NCBI RefSeq assembly: GCF_003797775.2
Contig: NZ_CP060725.1
Span: 2,970,001-3,034,000 of the forward strand
DNA from: Sphingopyxis sp. OPL5
GTDB taxonomy: Bacteria > Pseudomonadota > Alphaproteobacteria > Sphingomonadales > Sphingomonadaceae
Length of the DNA stretch: 64,000 nt
Direction of reading: 5' to 3'
Within the stretch, counting starts at the first letter, position 1. Each line of letters begins with the position of its first letter. Under the pieces are notes generated by a model. That model was not told where the DNA came from and made no database searches. It worked only from the letters and a program-made list of their open reading frames with translations. The position numbers and the translations under genes were made by a program. Shown piece after piece: positions 50,389 through 59,039 of this stretch.

Positions 50389-51588
50389 ATGGGGATTCTA
50401 TCCTTAACCGATGTTTTACTCCTGCGCTCTATCCCCATGGCCATGACGGGGGTCTATCACTGGCTGAGGGCGCGGGTTTTCCCGCCGGTTCCGGAATCGA
50501 TCCGGGACGATGTCGCGTTGCTGCGCGCCAATCGCGTCGAGACCCTGACCCCGATGTTGTTCCTGACCCTCGCGGCGACGACGCCGACGGCGATCTACGC
50601 CGGGGTCGAAAGCGTCCACTGGATCGTTCGCCTCGGTTTTCCGATCACGCTCGCGGTCGTATGCCTGCTGGGATTTTTATACCTGCTCAAGGCGCGCGGC
50701 CGCCGCATGAGCCCGCGCCGTGCGCGGCGGGTGATCAAGGAAGCGACCTGGCTGTCGGGCACCATGGGGGCAATGTGCAGCATCTGGACGGTGACCAACT
50801 GGTTCGCCGCGCCGCCCGAGGCGCACAGCTATTATGCGATGATCATGGCGATGGGCTCGCTCGCGACCGCCTATTGCCTGTCGTCGATCCGCTTCACGAC
50901 GATCGTCAACCTCGGCATCGGGCTCGTTCCGATCATGCTGCTCATGCTGACCTCCGGCAACCCGCCCGAAATCGCGGCAGGAACCAGCCTGTTCGTCGCG
51001 ACCGCCTTTTTGCTGCGCATGATCTTTCAGCAGCACCGCCAGCTGATCGACCTGTTGCAACTGCAGCAACAGATGCGCGACCTCGCGCACACCGATCCGC
51101 TCACCGGCCTGTGGAACCGCCGCGAACTCGACGCGCGGCTCGACCAGGAAATTGCCGCGGCGGGGTCCGATACGCGTTTCGCGATCGCCTTGCTCGACCT
51201 CGACGGTTTCAAGCCGGTCAACGACCGCTACGGTCATGGTGTCGGCGACGCGCTGCTTTGCGAAGTCGCGGCGCGCCTGCGTCACGCGTGCGGCGACCAT
51301 GCGATGGTCGCGCGGCAGGGCGGCGACGAATTCGCGATCCTCGTACCCGCGGGATCGCCGCTGCTCGACACCTCGCTGTCGGGCCATATGCTGTCGGCGC
51401 TGGCAGCGCCCTATCGCATCGACGGCGCCACGATCCGCGTCGGCGCCAGCATCGGGGTCGCAACCTGGCCCGAACAGGGCACCAGCGCGAAAAGGCTGTT
51501 CGATGTCGCCGACCGCGCCGTCTATGCGGCCAAGGCCGCCGATCGCGAGGCCATGTCGTCTGTCGAAAGCGTCGCGCGCGCCGGCTAG
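50389..51588 (+). CDS. Membrane diguanylate cyclase (GGDEF)
   Basis: A 399-residue protein that makes cyclic di-GMP from GTP. Six hydrophobic segments lie between residues 52 and 210, followed by a linker helix and the GGDEF domain (residues 235-390) with an intact active-site loop GGDEF at 311-315 and DxDxFKxxND upstream (LLDLDGFKPVND). The product-inhibition RxxD site is absent: the expected Arg at 300 is Ala. The sensory ligand is unknown. PilZ proteins encoded elsewhere in the window are candidate receivers. Confidence 0.93.
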   Translation: MGILSLTDVLLLRSIPMAMTGVYHWLRARVFPPVPESIRDDVALLRANRVETLTPMLFLTLAATTPTAIYAGVESVHWIVRLGFPITLAVVCLLGFLYLLKARGRRMSPRRARRVIKEATWLSGTMGAMCSIWTVTNWFAAPPEAHSYYAMIMAMGSLATAYCLSSIRFTTIVNLGIGLVPIMLLMLTSGNPPEIAAGTSLFVATAFLLRMIFQQHRQLIDLLQLQQQMRDLAHTDPLTGLWNRRELDARLDQEIAAAGSDTRFAIALLDLDGFKPVNDRYGHGVGDALLCEVAARLRHACGDHAMVARQGGDEFAILVPAGSPLLDTSLSGHMLSALAAPYRIDGATIRVGASIGVATWPEQGTSAKRLFDVADRAVYAAKAADREAMSSVESVARAG

Positions 51589-51630
51589 GCGGCGCTTGAC
51601 CCGTCCGGGCGGCACGCCCAGACAGGCAGC

Positions 51631-54540
51631 ATGACCTTCCGACCCCTGTTGCGCGCTTCAGCCGCGCTGTCGCCCATCGTCCTCGCTACCGCTCTCGCTT
51701 TCGCCGGCCCTGCGCCGTTGCTGGCGCGCGAACCCGTCGCCGCGCCGGCGCCCGCCGCGGCCACCACCAACCCGCAGGGCGATGCCGCGCGGGCGTGGAA
51801 CTTCGCGGCCAGCGACGTGCCCGTCGACCCCAACATCGTCTTCGGGGTGCTGCCCAACGGGATGAAATATGCGCTGCTGAAGAACAGCACGCCCAAGGAC
51901 AGCGTCTCGCTGCGCCTGCGCTTCGACGTCGGCAGCTTTGCCGAAGCCGACGATCAGCGCGGCCTCGCCCATTTCCTCGAACATATGGCGTTCAACGGCT
52001 CGACCAACGTGCCCGAGGGCGAGATGATCAAGCTGCTCGAACGCAAGGGGCTGGCGTTCGGCGCCGACACCAATGCCTCGACCGGCTTCGACCAGACCGT
52101 CTACCAACTCGACCTGCCCAACGCCTCCGACGACCTGATCGACACCGGCCTCATGCTGATGCGCGAGACCGCGAGCGAGCTCAAGATCGACCCCGCGGCG
52201 GTCGACCGCGAACGCGGCATCATCCTGTCCGAACGCCGCGCGCGCGACACCTATCAGCTGCGCAGCCTGATCGACCAGCTCGCCTTCCAGATGAAGGGCA
52301 TGAGCGCGCCGAACCGCATTCCGGTCGGTACCGAGGAGGTGATCCGGGGCGCCCCCGCCGCGCGCATCCGCGACCTCTATGACCGCTATTACCGTCCCGA
52401 GCGCGCGACGTTGGTGATGGTCGGCGATTTCGATCCCGCGGCGATCGAGGCGAAGATCAAGGCGCGCTTTGCCGACTGGAAGGGCCGCGGCCCCGCCGGC
52501 GCCGATCCCGATATCGGCACGATTGATTATAGCCGAGCCTCGGCCGCCGACGATTTCGTCGACCCCGCGATCGCCGACGGGGTGACGATCACCGCGTTCA
52601 AGCCGTGGGTGAAACTGCCCGACACCAAAGCCAAGCGCGCCAAAGACCTGGCCGAGGGGATCGGCGAAGCGATCGTCTCGCGCCGTCTCGCGAAGCTCGC
52701 GCTCGCCGAGGATTCGCCGATCCTCAATGGTTATTTCGGCGATTCGAACGGCTGGGACGTGTTCGACCAGGTCACTATCGGCGCTACCGCGAAACAGGGT
52801 TCCTGGCGCGAGGCGCAGGCGCTGGTCGAACAGGAATGGCGCCGCGCCGCCCAGCATGGCTTCACCCAGGCCGAGGTCGACGAACAGCTCGCCAACCGTC
52901 GCACCGCGCTGAAAAATGCCGTCGCCGGGGTCGACACCCGGCGCAGCGAGAATCTCGCCGACGTGCTGGTCGAGGCGGCGAAGGGCGATTTCGTCGTTTC
53001 GCGGCCCGAGGTTTCACAGGCGCTGTTCGACGCTGCTGCCCCGTCGCTCGATGCCGCCGCGGTGAGCGCCGCCTTCCAGCAACGGCTCGCGGGCCTCGGC
53101 GCGCCGCTCGTCCGCGTGACGTCGAAGACCCCGGTCGAGGGCGGCACCGATGCGATCCTCGCCGCGCTCAAGTCGTCGCAGCAGGTGGCGGTCGCCGCGC
53201 CCGCCGCCGCGACGAGCGCCGCCTTCGCCTACACCGACTTCGGCACCCCCGGAAAGATCGTCAGCGACCAGCGGATCGAGGACCTCGGCATCCGCCGCAT
53301 CCGTTTCGCCAACAATGTCATGCTCAACATCAAGACAACCGATTTCCAGAAGGACACGGTGTTCCTGTCGCTGCGCATCGACGGCGGCAGCCTGCTCGCG
53401 ACGAAGGAGGACCCGACGCGCGTCGCGCTCGCGGGCTCGATCAGCATCGGCGGACTCGAGGCGCACAGCCGCGACGAACTCAGCACCATCCTCGCCGGTA
53501 AGACGGTGAGTTCGAGCGTCGGCAGCGCCACCGACAGCTTCGGCGGCAGCGCGCGCACCTCGCCCGAGGATTTCAAACTGCAGGCGCAGCTGATGGCCGC
53601 CTTCCTCACCCACCCGGGCTATCGCCCCGACGGTCTCGCGCTGATCCGCCGCTTCCTGCCGCAGCAATATGCCGCGAACGACGCGACCCCCGGCGCGGTG
53701 CTCGGCCGCGACGCCGGCGGCATCCTCGCCAACAACGATCCGCGTGCGGTCACCCCGCCGCTCGACACGATGCTGGCGCTCGACTGGGCCAGCCTCAAGC
53801 CCGCGATCGCCGACAGCATGGAGCATGGCGCGATCGAGATCGGGGTCGTCGGCGACATCGACGAAGCGGCGGCGATCGAGGCGATCGCGGCGACCTTCGG
53901 CGCGCTGCCCGAACGCCGCGCCGCCTTCGACCCGCGCCCCGCCGCGCGCATCCGCGAGTTCGCCAAGGACCGCAGCGAACGCACGCTGATCCACAAGGGC
54001 CCTGCTGAACAGGCCGAGCTGCGCGTCTATTGGTCCGCGCGCGACGACAGCGACCTCGCCGAGGCGATGCAGCTGCAACTGCTGTCGCGAGTGATGCAGC
54101 TCAAACTGACCGAGGAACTGCGCGAGAAGCTGGGCGAAAGCTACAGCCCCGGCGCGGGTGCCAGCCTGTCGGACGACTTCCCCGGCTATGGCCATCTCTT
54201 CGCGGCGAGCAATGTCGACTACAAGGACCTCGCGACCACCCGCGCCGCGATCTTCGCCATCGCTAAGGAATTGCGCGACACCCCGGTCGACGCCGACCTG
54301 CTCGATCGCGCGCGCAAACCGATGCTCGAGGCGATGACCAAGGCGCGGCGCGAGAACGGCTATTGGCTGCCATATGTCGCCGCCGCGACGACCAAGGAAG
54401 TCCGCCTCGACCGCAGCCGCAAGAGCATCGCCGATGTGGAAGCGGCTACGCCTGCCGAGTTGCAGGCGCTGGCAAAACGCTACCTTACCGATGACAAGGC
54501 GCTGGTGATCAAGGCGGTGAGCGATAAGGCGGGGAAGTGA
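51631..54540 (+). CDS. Exported M16-family zinc peptidase (tandem-domain)
   Basis: A 969-residue insulinase/pitrilysin-type peptidase. The signal peptide is residues 1-32. The inverted zinc motif HFLEH is at 114-118 (His114, Glu117, His118), with the third ligand Glu near 194 (VDRERGIIL). The second half (residues 540-960) is the non-catalytic M16 lobe, giving a one-chain clamshell. M16 enzymes degrade extended peptides in the periplasm. Its stop overlaps the following lipoprotein start by 4 nt. Confidence 0.93.
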   Translation: MTFRPLLRASAALSPIVLATALAFAGPAPLLAREPVAAPAPAAATTNPQGDAARAWNFAASDVPVDPNIVFGVLPNGMKYALLKNSTPKDSVSLRLRFDVGSFAEADDQRGLAHFLEHMAFNGSTNVPEGEMIKLLERKGLAFGADTNASTGFDQTVYQLDLPNASDDLIDTGLMLMRETASELKIDPAAVDRERGIILSERRARDTYQLRSLIDQLAFQMKGMSAPNRIPVGTEEVIRGAPAARIRDLYDRYYRPERATLVMVGDFDPAAIEAKIKARFADWKGRGPAGADPDIGTIDYSRASAADDFVDPAIADGVTITAFKPWVKLPDTKAKRAKDLAEGIGEAIVSRRLAKLALAEDSPILNGYFGDSNGWDVFDQVTIGATAKQGSWREAQALVEQEWRRAAQHGFTQAEVDEQLANRRTALKNAVAGVDTRRSENLADVLVEAAKGDFVVSRPEVSQALFDAAAPSLDAAAVSAAFQQRLAGLGAPLVRVTSKTPVEGGTDAILAALKSSQQVAVAAPAAATSAAFAYTDFGTPGKIVSDQRIEDLGIRRIRFANNVMLNIKTTDFQKDTVFLSLRIDGGSLLATKEDPTRVALAGSISIGGLEAHSRDELSTILAGKTVSSSVGSATDSFGGSARTSPEDFKLQAQLMAAFLTHPGYRPDGLALIRRFLPQQYAANDATPGAVLGRDAGGILANNDPRAVTPPLDTMLALDWASLKPAIADSMEHGAIEIGVVGDIDEAAAIEAIAATFGALPERRAAFDPRPAARIREFAKDRSERTLIHKGPAEQAELRVYWSARDDSDLAEAMQLQLLSRVMQLKLTEELREKLGESYSPGAGASLSDDFPGYGHLFAASNVDYKDLATTRAAIFAIAKELRDTPVDADLLDRARKPMLEAMTKARRENGYWLPYVAAATTKEVRLDRSRKSIADVEAATPAELQALAKRYLTDDKALVIKAVSDKAGK

Positions 54541-55181
54541 GCTGGGAGCTAGGGATTCGCGGCGGCGCAATTCTGCTCGTCGCTGCGTTCACCGCGTTGC
54601 TCGCTGCGTGCGGCAAACCAAAGCTGGAGCCGCCGAAGATTGTGGATCGCCACGCCCATTGCGATCTTGCCACGGAAAAACCGGAGGCGATTACCGACGC
54701 GGTCGCCGCCGAGCCGGTGGCTCGTGCGCTTCGCGCTATGGCAGAGCGCTCAATGCCCAATTTGCCGCGCGATCAGACCGCTCGTTTCTGGGCGGTCAAG
54801 CTGCCCTGCAACGAGATGATCGTCGCATGGCTCTTCGGGCGCCATTTTTGCGGAACGGGCGGATGCAACCTGTTGGTGTGGGATGCATCCGGCGGGCGGC
54901 TGCGCGAGATCGGCGATGTGTCCATCAGCTGGGGGCCGGTCCGCCTGCTCGGCGAGCGTCACAATGGCCGGCCGGTGTTTGGATCGTGGACGCAGGGCGG
55001 CGGTATTCAGCCCGGTTATGAACGGGCGATGCGTTTCGACGGCAATGCCTATCCGAAATCGATGGGCAAGGAAGCCGACGTCAGAATGGCGGTCGACGTA
55101 CCGAGCATACTCCTGATTGGGGAGTTCCGGAAACTGGATGAGGGATTGCCGCTGTACAGCGAGCAGGGAAATCCAGGTTGA
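54537..55181 (+). CDS. Lipoprotein of unknown function
   Basis: A 214-residue protein starting with GTG that overlaps the M16 stop as GTGA. Residues 1-23 form a signal with lipobox LLAAC (Cys23), so the mature protein is probably lipid-anchored in the envelope. The rest contains four more Cys (HCDLA, LPCNEM, FCGTGGC) and a WDASGGRLREIGDVSISWGPVRLLGE segment like a beta-sheet domain. Codon use is less G+C-biased than in the M16 gene. No function can be assigned; it may be a late addition to the operon. Confidence 0.7.
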   Translation: MSWELGIRGGAILLVAAFTALLAACGKPKLEPPKIVDRHAHCDLATEKPEAITDAVAAEPVARALRAMAERSMPNLPRDQTARFWAVKLPCNEMIVAWLFGRHFCGTGGCNLLVWDASGGRLREIGDVSISWGPVRLLGERHNGRPVFGSWTQGGGIQPGYERAMRFDGNAYPKSMGKEADVRMAVDVPSILLIGEFRKLDEGLPLYSEQGNPG

Positions 55182-55200
55182 GCCCCAGGGGCTAGCGGAC

Positions 55201-55620
55201 CTAAACCCGCCCGGGCGCCCTCGCGCGCAGGAAATTCTCCAGCGCCACGAAGATCATCTCGCGCGCGTCGCTGCCCAGCATTTCGCCGGTCAGCATATCG
55301 AACCGCGCGCGGTCGCGGCGGCTCGCGACGCCGACCATCGCGGCGAGCAGGCTCTCGTCGAAGCTGACGCGCGGGCAGCAGGGCGGGGCGACCGCGAAAG
55401 GATCGGGCCAGCTGTGGCCGATCGCCTCGACCACCAGCCGAAAGCGCCGCGCCGCGAGGATATTGCCCCAGCGCCGCTCGAGCTCGGGCATCGGGTCGCG
55501 CTCGCTGCGGCGGCAGAGGATGCAGTAGCGCAGCGCTAGGACGGCCTGCGCGGCGTCGACGGGCAGGTCGCGAACCAGCGGTTGCTCGGTCAGTTGCCGG
55601 ATCAGCAGGCTCGATTCCAT
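55201..55620 (-). CDS. Conserved small protein (DUF6628-like)
   Basis: A 139-residue helical protein with a CCP and several cysteines: LRYCILCRRSERDPMPELERRWG, PFAVAPPCCPRVSFDE and ASRRDRARFDMLTGEMLG. It resembles proteins of the sphingomonad-specific DUF6628 family that I recall, although I cannot confirm this. There is no signal peptide or membrane segment. It stands alone between the M16 lipoprotein (convergent) and bfr (same strand, beyond a terminator). Confidence 0.65.
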   Translation of the reverse strand: MESSLLIRQLTEQPLVRDLPVDAAQAVLALRYCILCRRSERDPMPELERRWGNILAARRFRLVVEAIGHSWPDPFAVAPPCCPRVSFDESLLAAMVGVASRRDRARFDMLTGEMLGSDAREMIFVALENFLRARAPGRV

Positions 55621-55766
55621 GGCGCGTCCCTTTCCCGATCGGTCCGGTCGATTGGCGCAGGTCCCGGGCCGGATCCTTGAAAAAGCCGCCGGCCGCTGCA
55701 GGAGCAGCGACCGGCAGGAGGGGACTGCCCCACCTTGCTATTGAGAATTACTCGCAAGTACAAGCG

Positions 55767-55792
55767 AAAAAAGAGGCGCCCGCAGGCGCCTC
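55767..55792 (-). terminator. Rho-independent terminator of bfd-bfr
   Basis: On the minus strand, a perfect 8-bp stem GAGGCGCC / GGCGCCTC (55773-55780 with 55785-55792) is followed by TTTTTTC. It lies about 120 nt after the bfr stop, beyond repeat C. Confidence 0.9.
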
Positions 55793-55815
55793 GAAAAACC
55801 GGGGTTTTTGGTATC

Positions 55816-55908
55816 TCGTCGCCCCCGCGAAGGCGGGGGGCATTGTCGGCCTTCCCCAGCGTCGCTGCGTAAACCGGTCGCGGCCCCCGCCTTCGCGGGG
55901 GCGACGAT
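55816..55908. repeat. Dispersed palindromic repeat, family C
   Basis: About 93 nt bounded by the inverted arms TCGTCGCCCCCGCGAAGGCGGGGG and CCCCCGCCTTCGCGGGGGCGACGA. It lies in the 3' end of the bfr transcript, 5 nt after its stop and before the terminator. Only one copy is visible in this window. Confidence 0.8.
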
Positions 55909-55913
55909 TCGGA

Positions 55914-56396
55914 TCAATCGTCGCCGACCGACTTCGATTGCAGCTGGATGTAATTTTCGATTCCCATGCGCTCGATCATCTCGAACTGCTTTTCGAGCTC
56001 GTCGACATGATGCTCTTCGCTTTCGAGGATGTCGGCGAACAGGTCGCGGCTGACATAGTCGCGCACGCTCTCGCTATGCGCGATGGCGTCCTTGAGCAGC
56101 GGGATCGCTTCCTCCTCGAGCGCGAGGTCGGCCTTGAGAATCTCTTCGACCGTCTCGCCGACGCGCAGGCGGCCGAGCATCTGGAAATTGGGCAGGCCGC
56201 CGAGGAACAGCACGCGATCGGCCAGCTTGTCGGCGTGCTTCATCTCGTCGATCGATTCCTCGCGCTCGAAATGCGCGAGCTTCGCGACGCCCCAATTGTC
56301 GAGCATGCGATAGTGCAGCCAGTACTGGTTGATCGCGGTCAGCTCGTTCTTCAGCGCCTCGTTGAGGAAATCGATGACCTTTTCGTCGCCCTTCAT
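55914..56396 (-). CDS. bfr: Bacterioferritin
   Basis: A 160-residue haem-containing ferritin. The ferroxidase ligands are present: Glu18 (KNELTAINQY), Glu51, His54 and later Glu/His in ESEEHH. Met52 (DEMKHAD) is the axial haem ligand. It oxidises Fe(II) and stores Fe(III) in 24-mers. Start ATG 56396 has a TATAAT promoter 40 nt upstream, so it can be transcribed apart from bfd. Located 99 nt after bfd. Confidence 0.97.
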   Translation of the reverse strand: MKGDEKVIDFLNEALKNELTAINQYWLHYRMLDNWGVAKLAHFEREESIDEMKHADKLADRVLFLGGLPNFQMLGRLRVGETVEEILKADLALEEEAIPLLKDAIAHSESVRDYVSRDLFADILESEEHHVDELEKQFEMIERMGIENYIQLQSKSVGDD

Positions 56397-56436
56397 GTGT
56401 CGTCCTGTCTTTTTGTCCTGGGAATGGGATGGCGGC

Positions 56437-56466
56437 ATTATACGCCCCCGGACCCCATCAGGCCAA
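56437..56466 (-). promoter_or_regulatory. Promoter of bfr
   Basis: On the minus strand, TTGGCC (56466-56461) and perfect TATAAT (56442-56437) are 18 nt apart, about 40 nt before the bfr start. The -10 is consensus; the -35 is weak, which would suit regulated expression. Confidence 0.6.
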
Positions 56467-56495
56467 GGTCAAAAATGGCAGAAAACCTAGAAAAA

Positions 56496-56669
56496 TCAGG
56501 CGGTCGCGGCGACGTCGCTGATGATATTGCGAGCGAAAGGCAGGCATTGGCCGCACTTGGGTTTGCGACCCAGTTGCGCATAGGCGGCCTTGGCGCACCG
56601 CACTTCGCCATTCCGCACGACGTCGCGCAGCTGGCTTTCCTTTATTGCGTTGCAGACACAGACGACCAT
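56496..56669 (-). CDS. bfd: Bacterioferritin-associated ferredoxin
   Basis: A 57-residue [2Fe-2S] protein that reduces stored ferric iron and releases it from bacterioferritin. All four ligands are present: Cys4, Cys6 (CVC) and Cys39, Cys42 (CGQC). Start ATG 56669 gives MVVCVCNAIKE, the usual N-terminus. It precedes bfr on the same strand. A 9-bp inverted repeat (56715-56738) about 45 nt upstream may be an iron-responsive operator. Confidence 0.95.
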   Translation of the reverse strand: MVVCVCNAIKESQLRDVVRNGEVRCAKAAYAQLGRKPKCGQCLPFARNIISDVAATA

Positions 56670-56714
56670 GTGCGAATCCTTCTCAACAAGACTCAGATAG
56701 GGATAGTGCGACGG

Positions 56715-56738
56715 ACTCGCAACAGGAAAGTTGCGAGT
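56715..56738 (-). promoter_or_regulatory. Inverted repeat upstream of bfd
   Basis: A perfect 9-bp repeat ACTCGCAAC-N6-GTTGCGAGT lies 46-69 nt upstream of bfd. TTGCGA-type half-sites recall some iron-regulator boxes, but the spacing does not match a standard Fur or Irr site. The regulator is unknown. Confidence 0.5.
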
Positions 56739-56850
56739 GGTTCGCATTCCGAAAAGCGGCATTTTCTTGAGGTCCCGCCCTTGCCCGCCAAGTGATTCGC
56801 GGGCATAGGCGCGCCCATCTTCCTCGCCCTCCGCAGCAAAGGTCCGCCCC

Positions 56851-57081
56851 ATGAAAGTCCAGGTCTATGTGACGCTGAAACCCGGGGTGCTCGATCCGCA
56901 GGGCAAGGCGATCCACCATGCGCTCGAAGGCTTGGGTTTCGCCGGGGTCGACGATGTCCGCGCCGGGCGCTTCATCGAACTCGAAGTCGCCGACAGCGTC
57001 AGCGATGCCGATCTCGACGCGATGTGCGCCAAGCTGCTCGCGAACACCGTGATCGAAAACTACCGCATCCAGCGCGCCTGA
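56851..57081 (+). CDS. purS: FGAM synthase subunit PurS
   Basis: A 76-residue small subunit of the PurLQS formylglycinamidine ribonucleotide synthase, bridging the glutaminase PurQ and synthase PurL in the fourth purine step. It is recognisable from [21 protein letters not shown] and VIENYRI at the end. Its stop is 14 nt before purQ. purL is not in this window. Confidence 0.95.
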   Translation: MKVQVYVTLKPGVLDPQGKAIHHALEGLGFAGVDDVRAGRFIELEVADSVSDADLDAMCAKLLANTVIENYRIQRA

Positions 57082-57095
57082 AGGGACCCAGAGCC

Positions 57096-57761
57096 ATGAA
57101 GACCGCCGTCATCGTCTTTCCCGGCTCCAACTGCGATCGCGACATGGCGGTCGCGCTGCGGACCGTCACCGGCCGGGCGCCCGCGATGGTCTGGCACCGC
57201 GACACCGAATTGCCCGACGGCATCGACTTCATCGCGCTGCCCGGCGGCTTTTCCTATGGCGATTATCTGCGCTCGGGCGCGATGGCGGCGCGCTCGCCGA
57301 TCCTTGCCGCAGTGACCGCCGCCGCGGCGCGCGGTGTGCCGGTGCTCGGCGTGTGCAACGGCTTCCAGGTGCTGACCGAGGCGCAGTTGCTCCCCGGCGC
57401 GCTGATGCGCAACGCGGGGCTCAACTTCGTCTGCCGTACCGTGCCGCTGACCGTCGCGAACAGCCAGTCTTTGTTCACCGCAGCGTACAAGGCCGATGAG
57501 GCGATCGACATTCCGGTCGCGCATCACGACGGCAATTATTTCGCCGACGAGGCCACGCTTGACTGGCTGGAAGGCGAGGGGCGCGTGGCGTTCCGCTACG
57601 CCGACAGCGTCAACGGTTCGGCGCGCAATATCGCGGGCGTGCTCAACGATGCGGGCAATGTGCTCGGCATGATGCCGCACCCCGAACGCGCGATCGACCG
57701 CGCGCACGGCGGTACCGACGGGCTACGCCTGTTCGAGGCCGCGCTCGGCGTTCTCGCCTGA
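57096..57761 (+). CDS. purQ: FGAM synthase glutaminase subunit PurQ
   Basis: A 221-residue class I glutamine amidotransferase that supplies ammonia to PurL. The nucleophile is Cys87 ([10 protein letters not shown]); His-x-Glu is provided by MMPHPERA near residue 195. It lies directly after purS. Its last 39 nt overlap the convergent VanZ-like gene, an unusually long overlap that still leaves both ORFs intact. Confidence 0.96.
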   Translation: MKTAVIVFPGSNCDRDMAVALRTVTGRAPAMVWHRDTELPDGIDFIALPGGFSYGDYLRSGAMAARSPILAAVTAAAARGVPVLGVCNGFQVLTEAQLLPGALMRNAGLNFVCRTVPLTVANSQSLFTAAYKADEAIDIPVAHHDGNYFADEATLDWLEGEGRVAFRYADSVNGSARNIAGVLNDAGNVLGMMPHPERAIDRAHGGTDGLRLFEAALGVLA

Positions 57762-58097
57762 CGCCTCGGGCGCTGCGGCCTCGCGTCGCGGCCACCAGCG
57801 TTCGACCAGCGCCAGCGCCGTCGGCCAGAAGGCGGTGTTCCAGATATCGTGCCAATGGCCGGGTTCGGGGGCGAGCAGCCCGCGGATATATTCGCCCTGC
57901 ACGTCGAGCCATTCGCCCGCCAGCGCGACCGCGACCACCGCGCCCCACGCCATCCATGCCGGGCGCCGCAGCCCGGCGCGGACGATCAGATAGACCCCCA
58001 TGCCGGCATAGATGTGCAGCGCGTCCTTGCTCAGGCCGCTGCCGTCGATCAGCACCAGTTTGAACTGCTGGTAGAGGAAGGACGCTTCGGCGAACAT
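57723..58097 (-). CDS. VanZ-like small membrane protein
   Basis: A 124-residue membrane protein with hydrophobic helices near residues 24-40, 46-62 and 88-100. The segment [18 protein letters not shown] with a conserved Asp-His and GEWLDVQ(GE) resemble VanZ-like proteins, whose function is unknown. The C-terminal 13 codons overlap the end of purQ on the other strand. It follows the queuosine-precursor transporter gene by 4 nt and is probably co-transcribed. Confidence 0.7.
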   Translation of the reverse strand: MFAEASFLYQQFKLVLIDGSGLSKDALHIYAGMGVYLIVRAGLRRPAWMAWGAVVAVALAGEWLDVQGEYIRGLLAPEPGHWHDIWNTAFWPTALALVERWWPRREAAAPEASGENAERGLEQA

Positions 58098-58101
58098 CGG
58101 A

Positions 58102-58890
58102 TCAGACCTTGGCCTTGAACGGGCTGAAATCGGTGCCCTCGTCGAAGATGTCGACCCCTTCGCGGCGCTTGAGCGCGCCGACGACCACGTAAGTCACCGG
58201 GGTCAGCACCGCTTCCCACGCGACCTTCATCGCCCAGTTGGTCACCATAACCAGCACCACCTGCTCGGTGGTCCAGATGCCGAGGAAGGCGACGGGGTAA
58301 AAGATCAGGCTGTCGACGCCCTGTCCGACGACGGTCGATCCGATCGTGCGCATCCACAGATGCTTGCCCTCGGTCGCGATCTTCATCCGCGCGAGCACGA
58401 AGCTGTTGACGAATTCGCCCGCCCAGAAGGCGACGATCGACGCGACGACCAGCCGCCAGGCGTTGCCGAAGGTGCTGACATAAGTGGCCTGGCACAATGC
58501 GCCGCTGCTCGCGCCGGCATCGCCCTTCACCGCCAGCGTCTCGGTTCCCTGGCACCACCAGTCGGCCGCCGGCGGCATCGCGAGCACGACCCAGCTCATC
58601 ACTGCCATGAACACCAGCGCGGCAAAACCGGTCCAGATCACCCGCCGCGCGCGGGCATAGCCATAAACCTCGGTCAGCACGTCGCCGATGACGTAACCGA
58701 GCGGAAAGAACAGGATGCCGGCGCCGAATGTCAGCGGGCCGACCTCGGCCAGTTTTGACGCCCCGATGATGTTCGACAGCAGCAGGATCGCGACGAAGGC
58801 GGCCATCACCAGGTCGTAATAACGGAAATGCCGCACCGCGGCGGCATTGGTGCGGGCGGGCGCGTGTGCGGGTTGGGCGGTGTCGGTCAT
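58102..58890 (-). CDS. Queuosine precursor transporter (VUT/YhhQ family)
   Basis: A 262-residue membrane protein with about six transmembrane helices, in the vitamin-uptake transporter family that imports preQ0 or preQ1 for tRNA queuosine synthesis. Conserved parts are LLSNIIGASKL, FFPLGYVIGDVLTEVYGYARARRVIW, WAGEFVNSFVLARMK and GSTVVGQGVDSLIFYPVAF. Start ATG 58890 (MTDTAQ). I saw no preQ1 riboswitch upstream. The divergent tRNA-Arg gene begins 73 nt away. Confidence 0.9.
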   Translation of the reverse strand: MTDTAQPAHAPARTNAAAVRHFRYYDLVMAAFVAILLLSNIIGASKLAEVGPLTFGAGILFFPLGYVIGDVLTEVYGYARARRVIWTGFAALVFMAVMSWVVLAMPPAADWWCQGTETLAVKGDAGASSGALCQATYVSTFGNAWRLVVASIVAFWAGEFVNSFVLARMKIATEGKHLWMRTIGSTVVGQGVDSLIFYPVAFLGIWTTEQVVLVMVTNWAMKVAWEAVLTPVTYVVVGALKRREGVDIFDEGTDFSPFKAKV

Positions 58891-58962
58891 CGCCGTCTTG
58901 CTTATCCTGCTTTGCGCCCCGCGCAAACCGCGCTATTCGCGCGATCCACAGCCTCTGTGCAT

Positions 58963-59039
58963 GCGCCCGTAGCTCAGCTGGATAGAGCACCCGCCTTCTA
59001 AGCGGGTGGTCGCAGGTTCGAATCCTGCCGGGCGCACCA
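58963..59039 (+). tRNA. tRNA-Arg (anticodon TCT)
   Basis: A complete cloverleaf: 7-bp acceptor stem GCGCCCG / CGGGCGC, D loop AGCTCAGCTGGATAGAGC and TpsiC arm GCAGGTTCGAATCCTGC. The anticodon stem CCCGC/GCGGG encloses loop CTTCTAA, with TCT at 58997-58999. A genomic CCA follows (59037-59039). It reads AGA codons. A possible promoter is TTGCGC (58912-58917) and TATTCG (58934-58939). The catabolic operon begins 176 nt downstream on the other strand. Confidence 0.97.

Noticed and set aside
58891..58962. preQ1 riboswitch before the queuosine-precursor transporter
   Set aside because: The short leader has no recognisable preQ1-I aptamer (no A-rich tail pairing with a hairpin loop).
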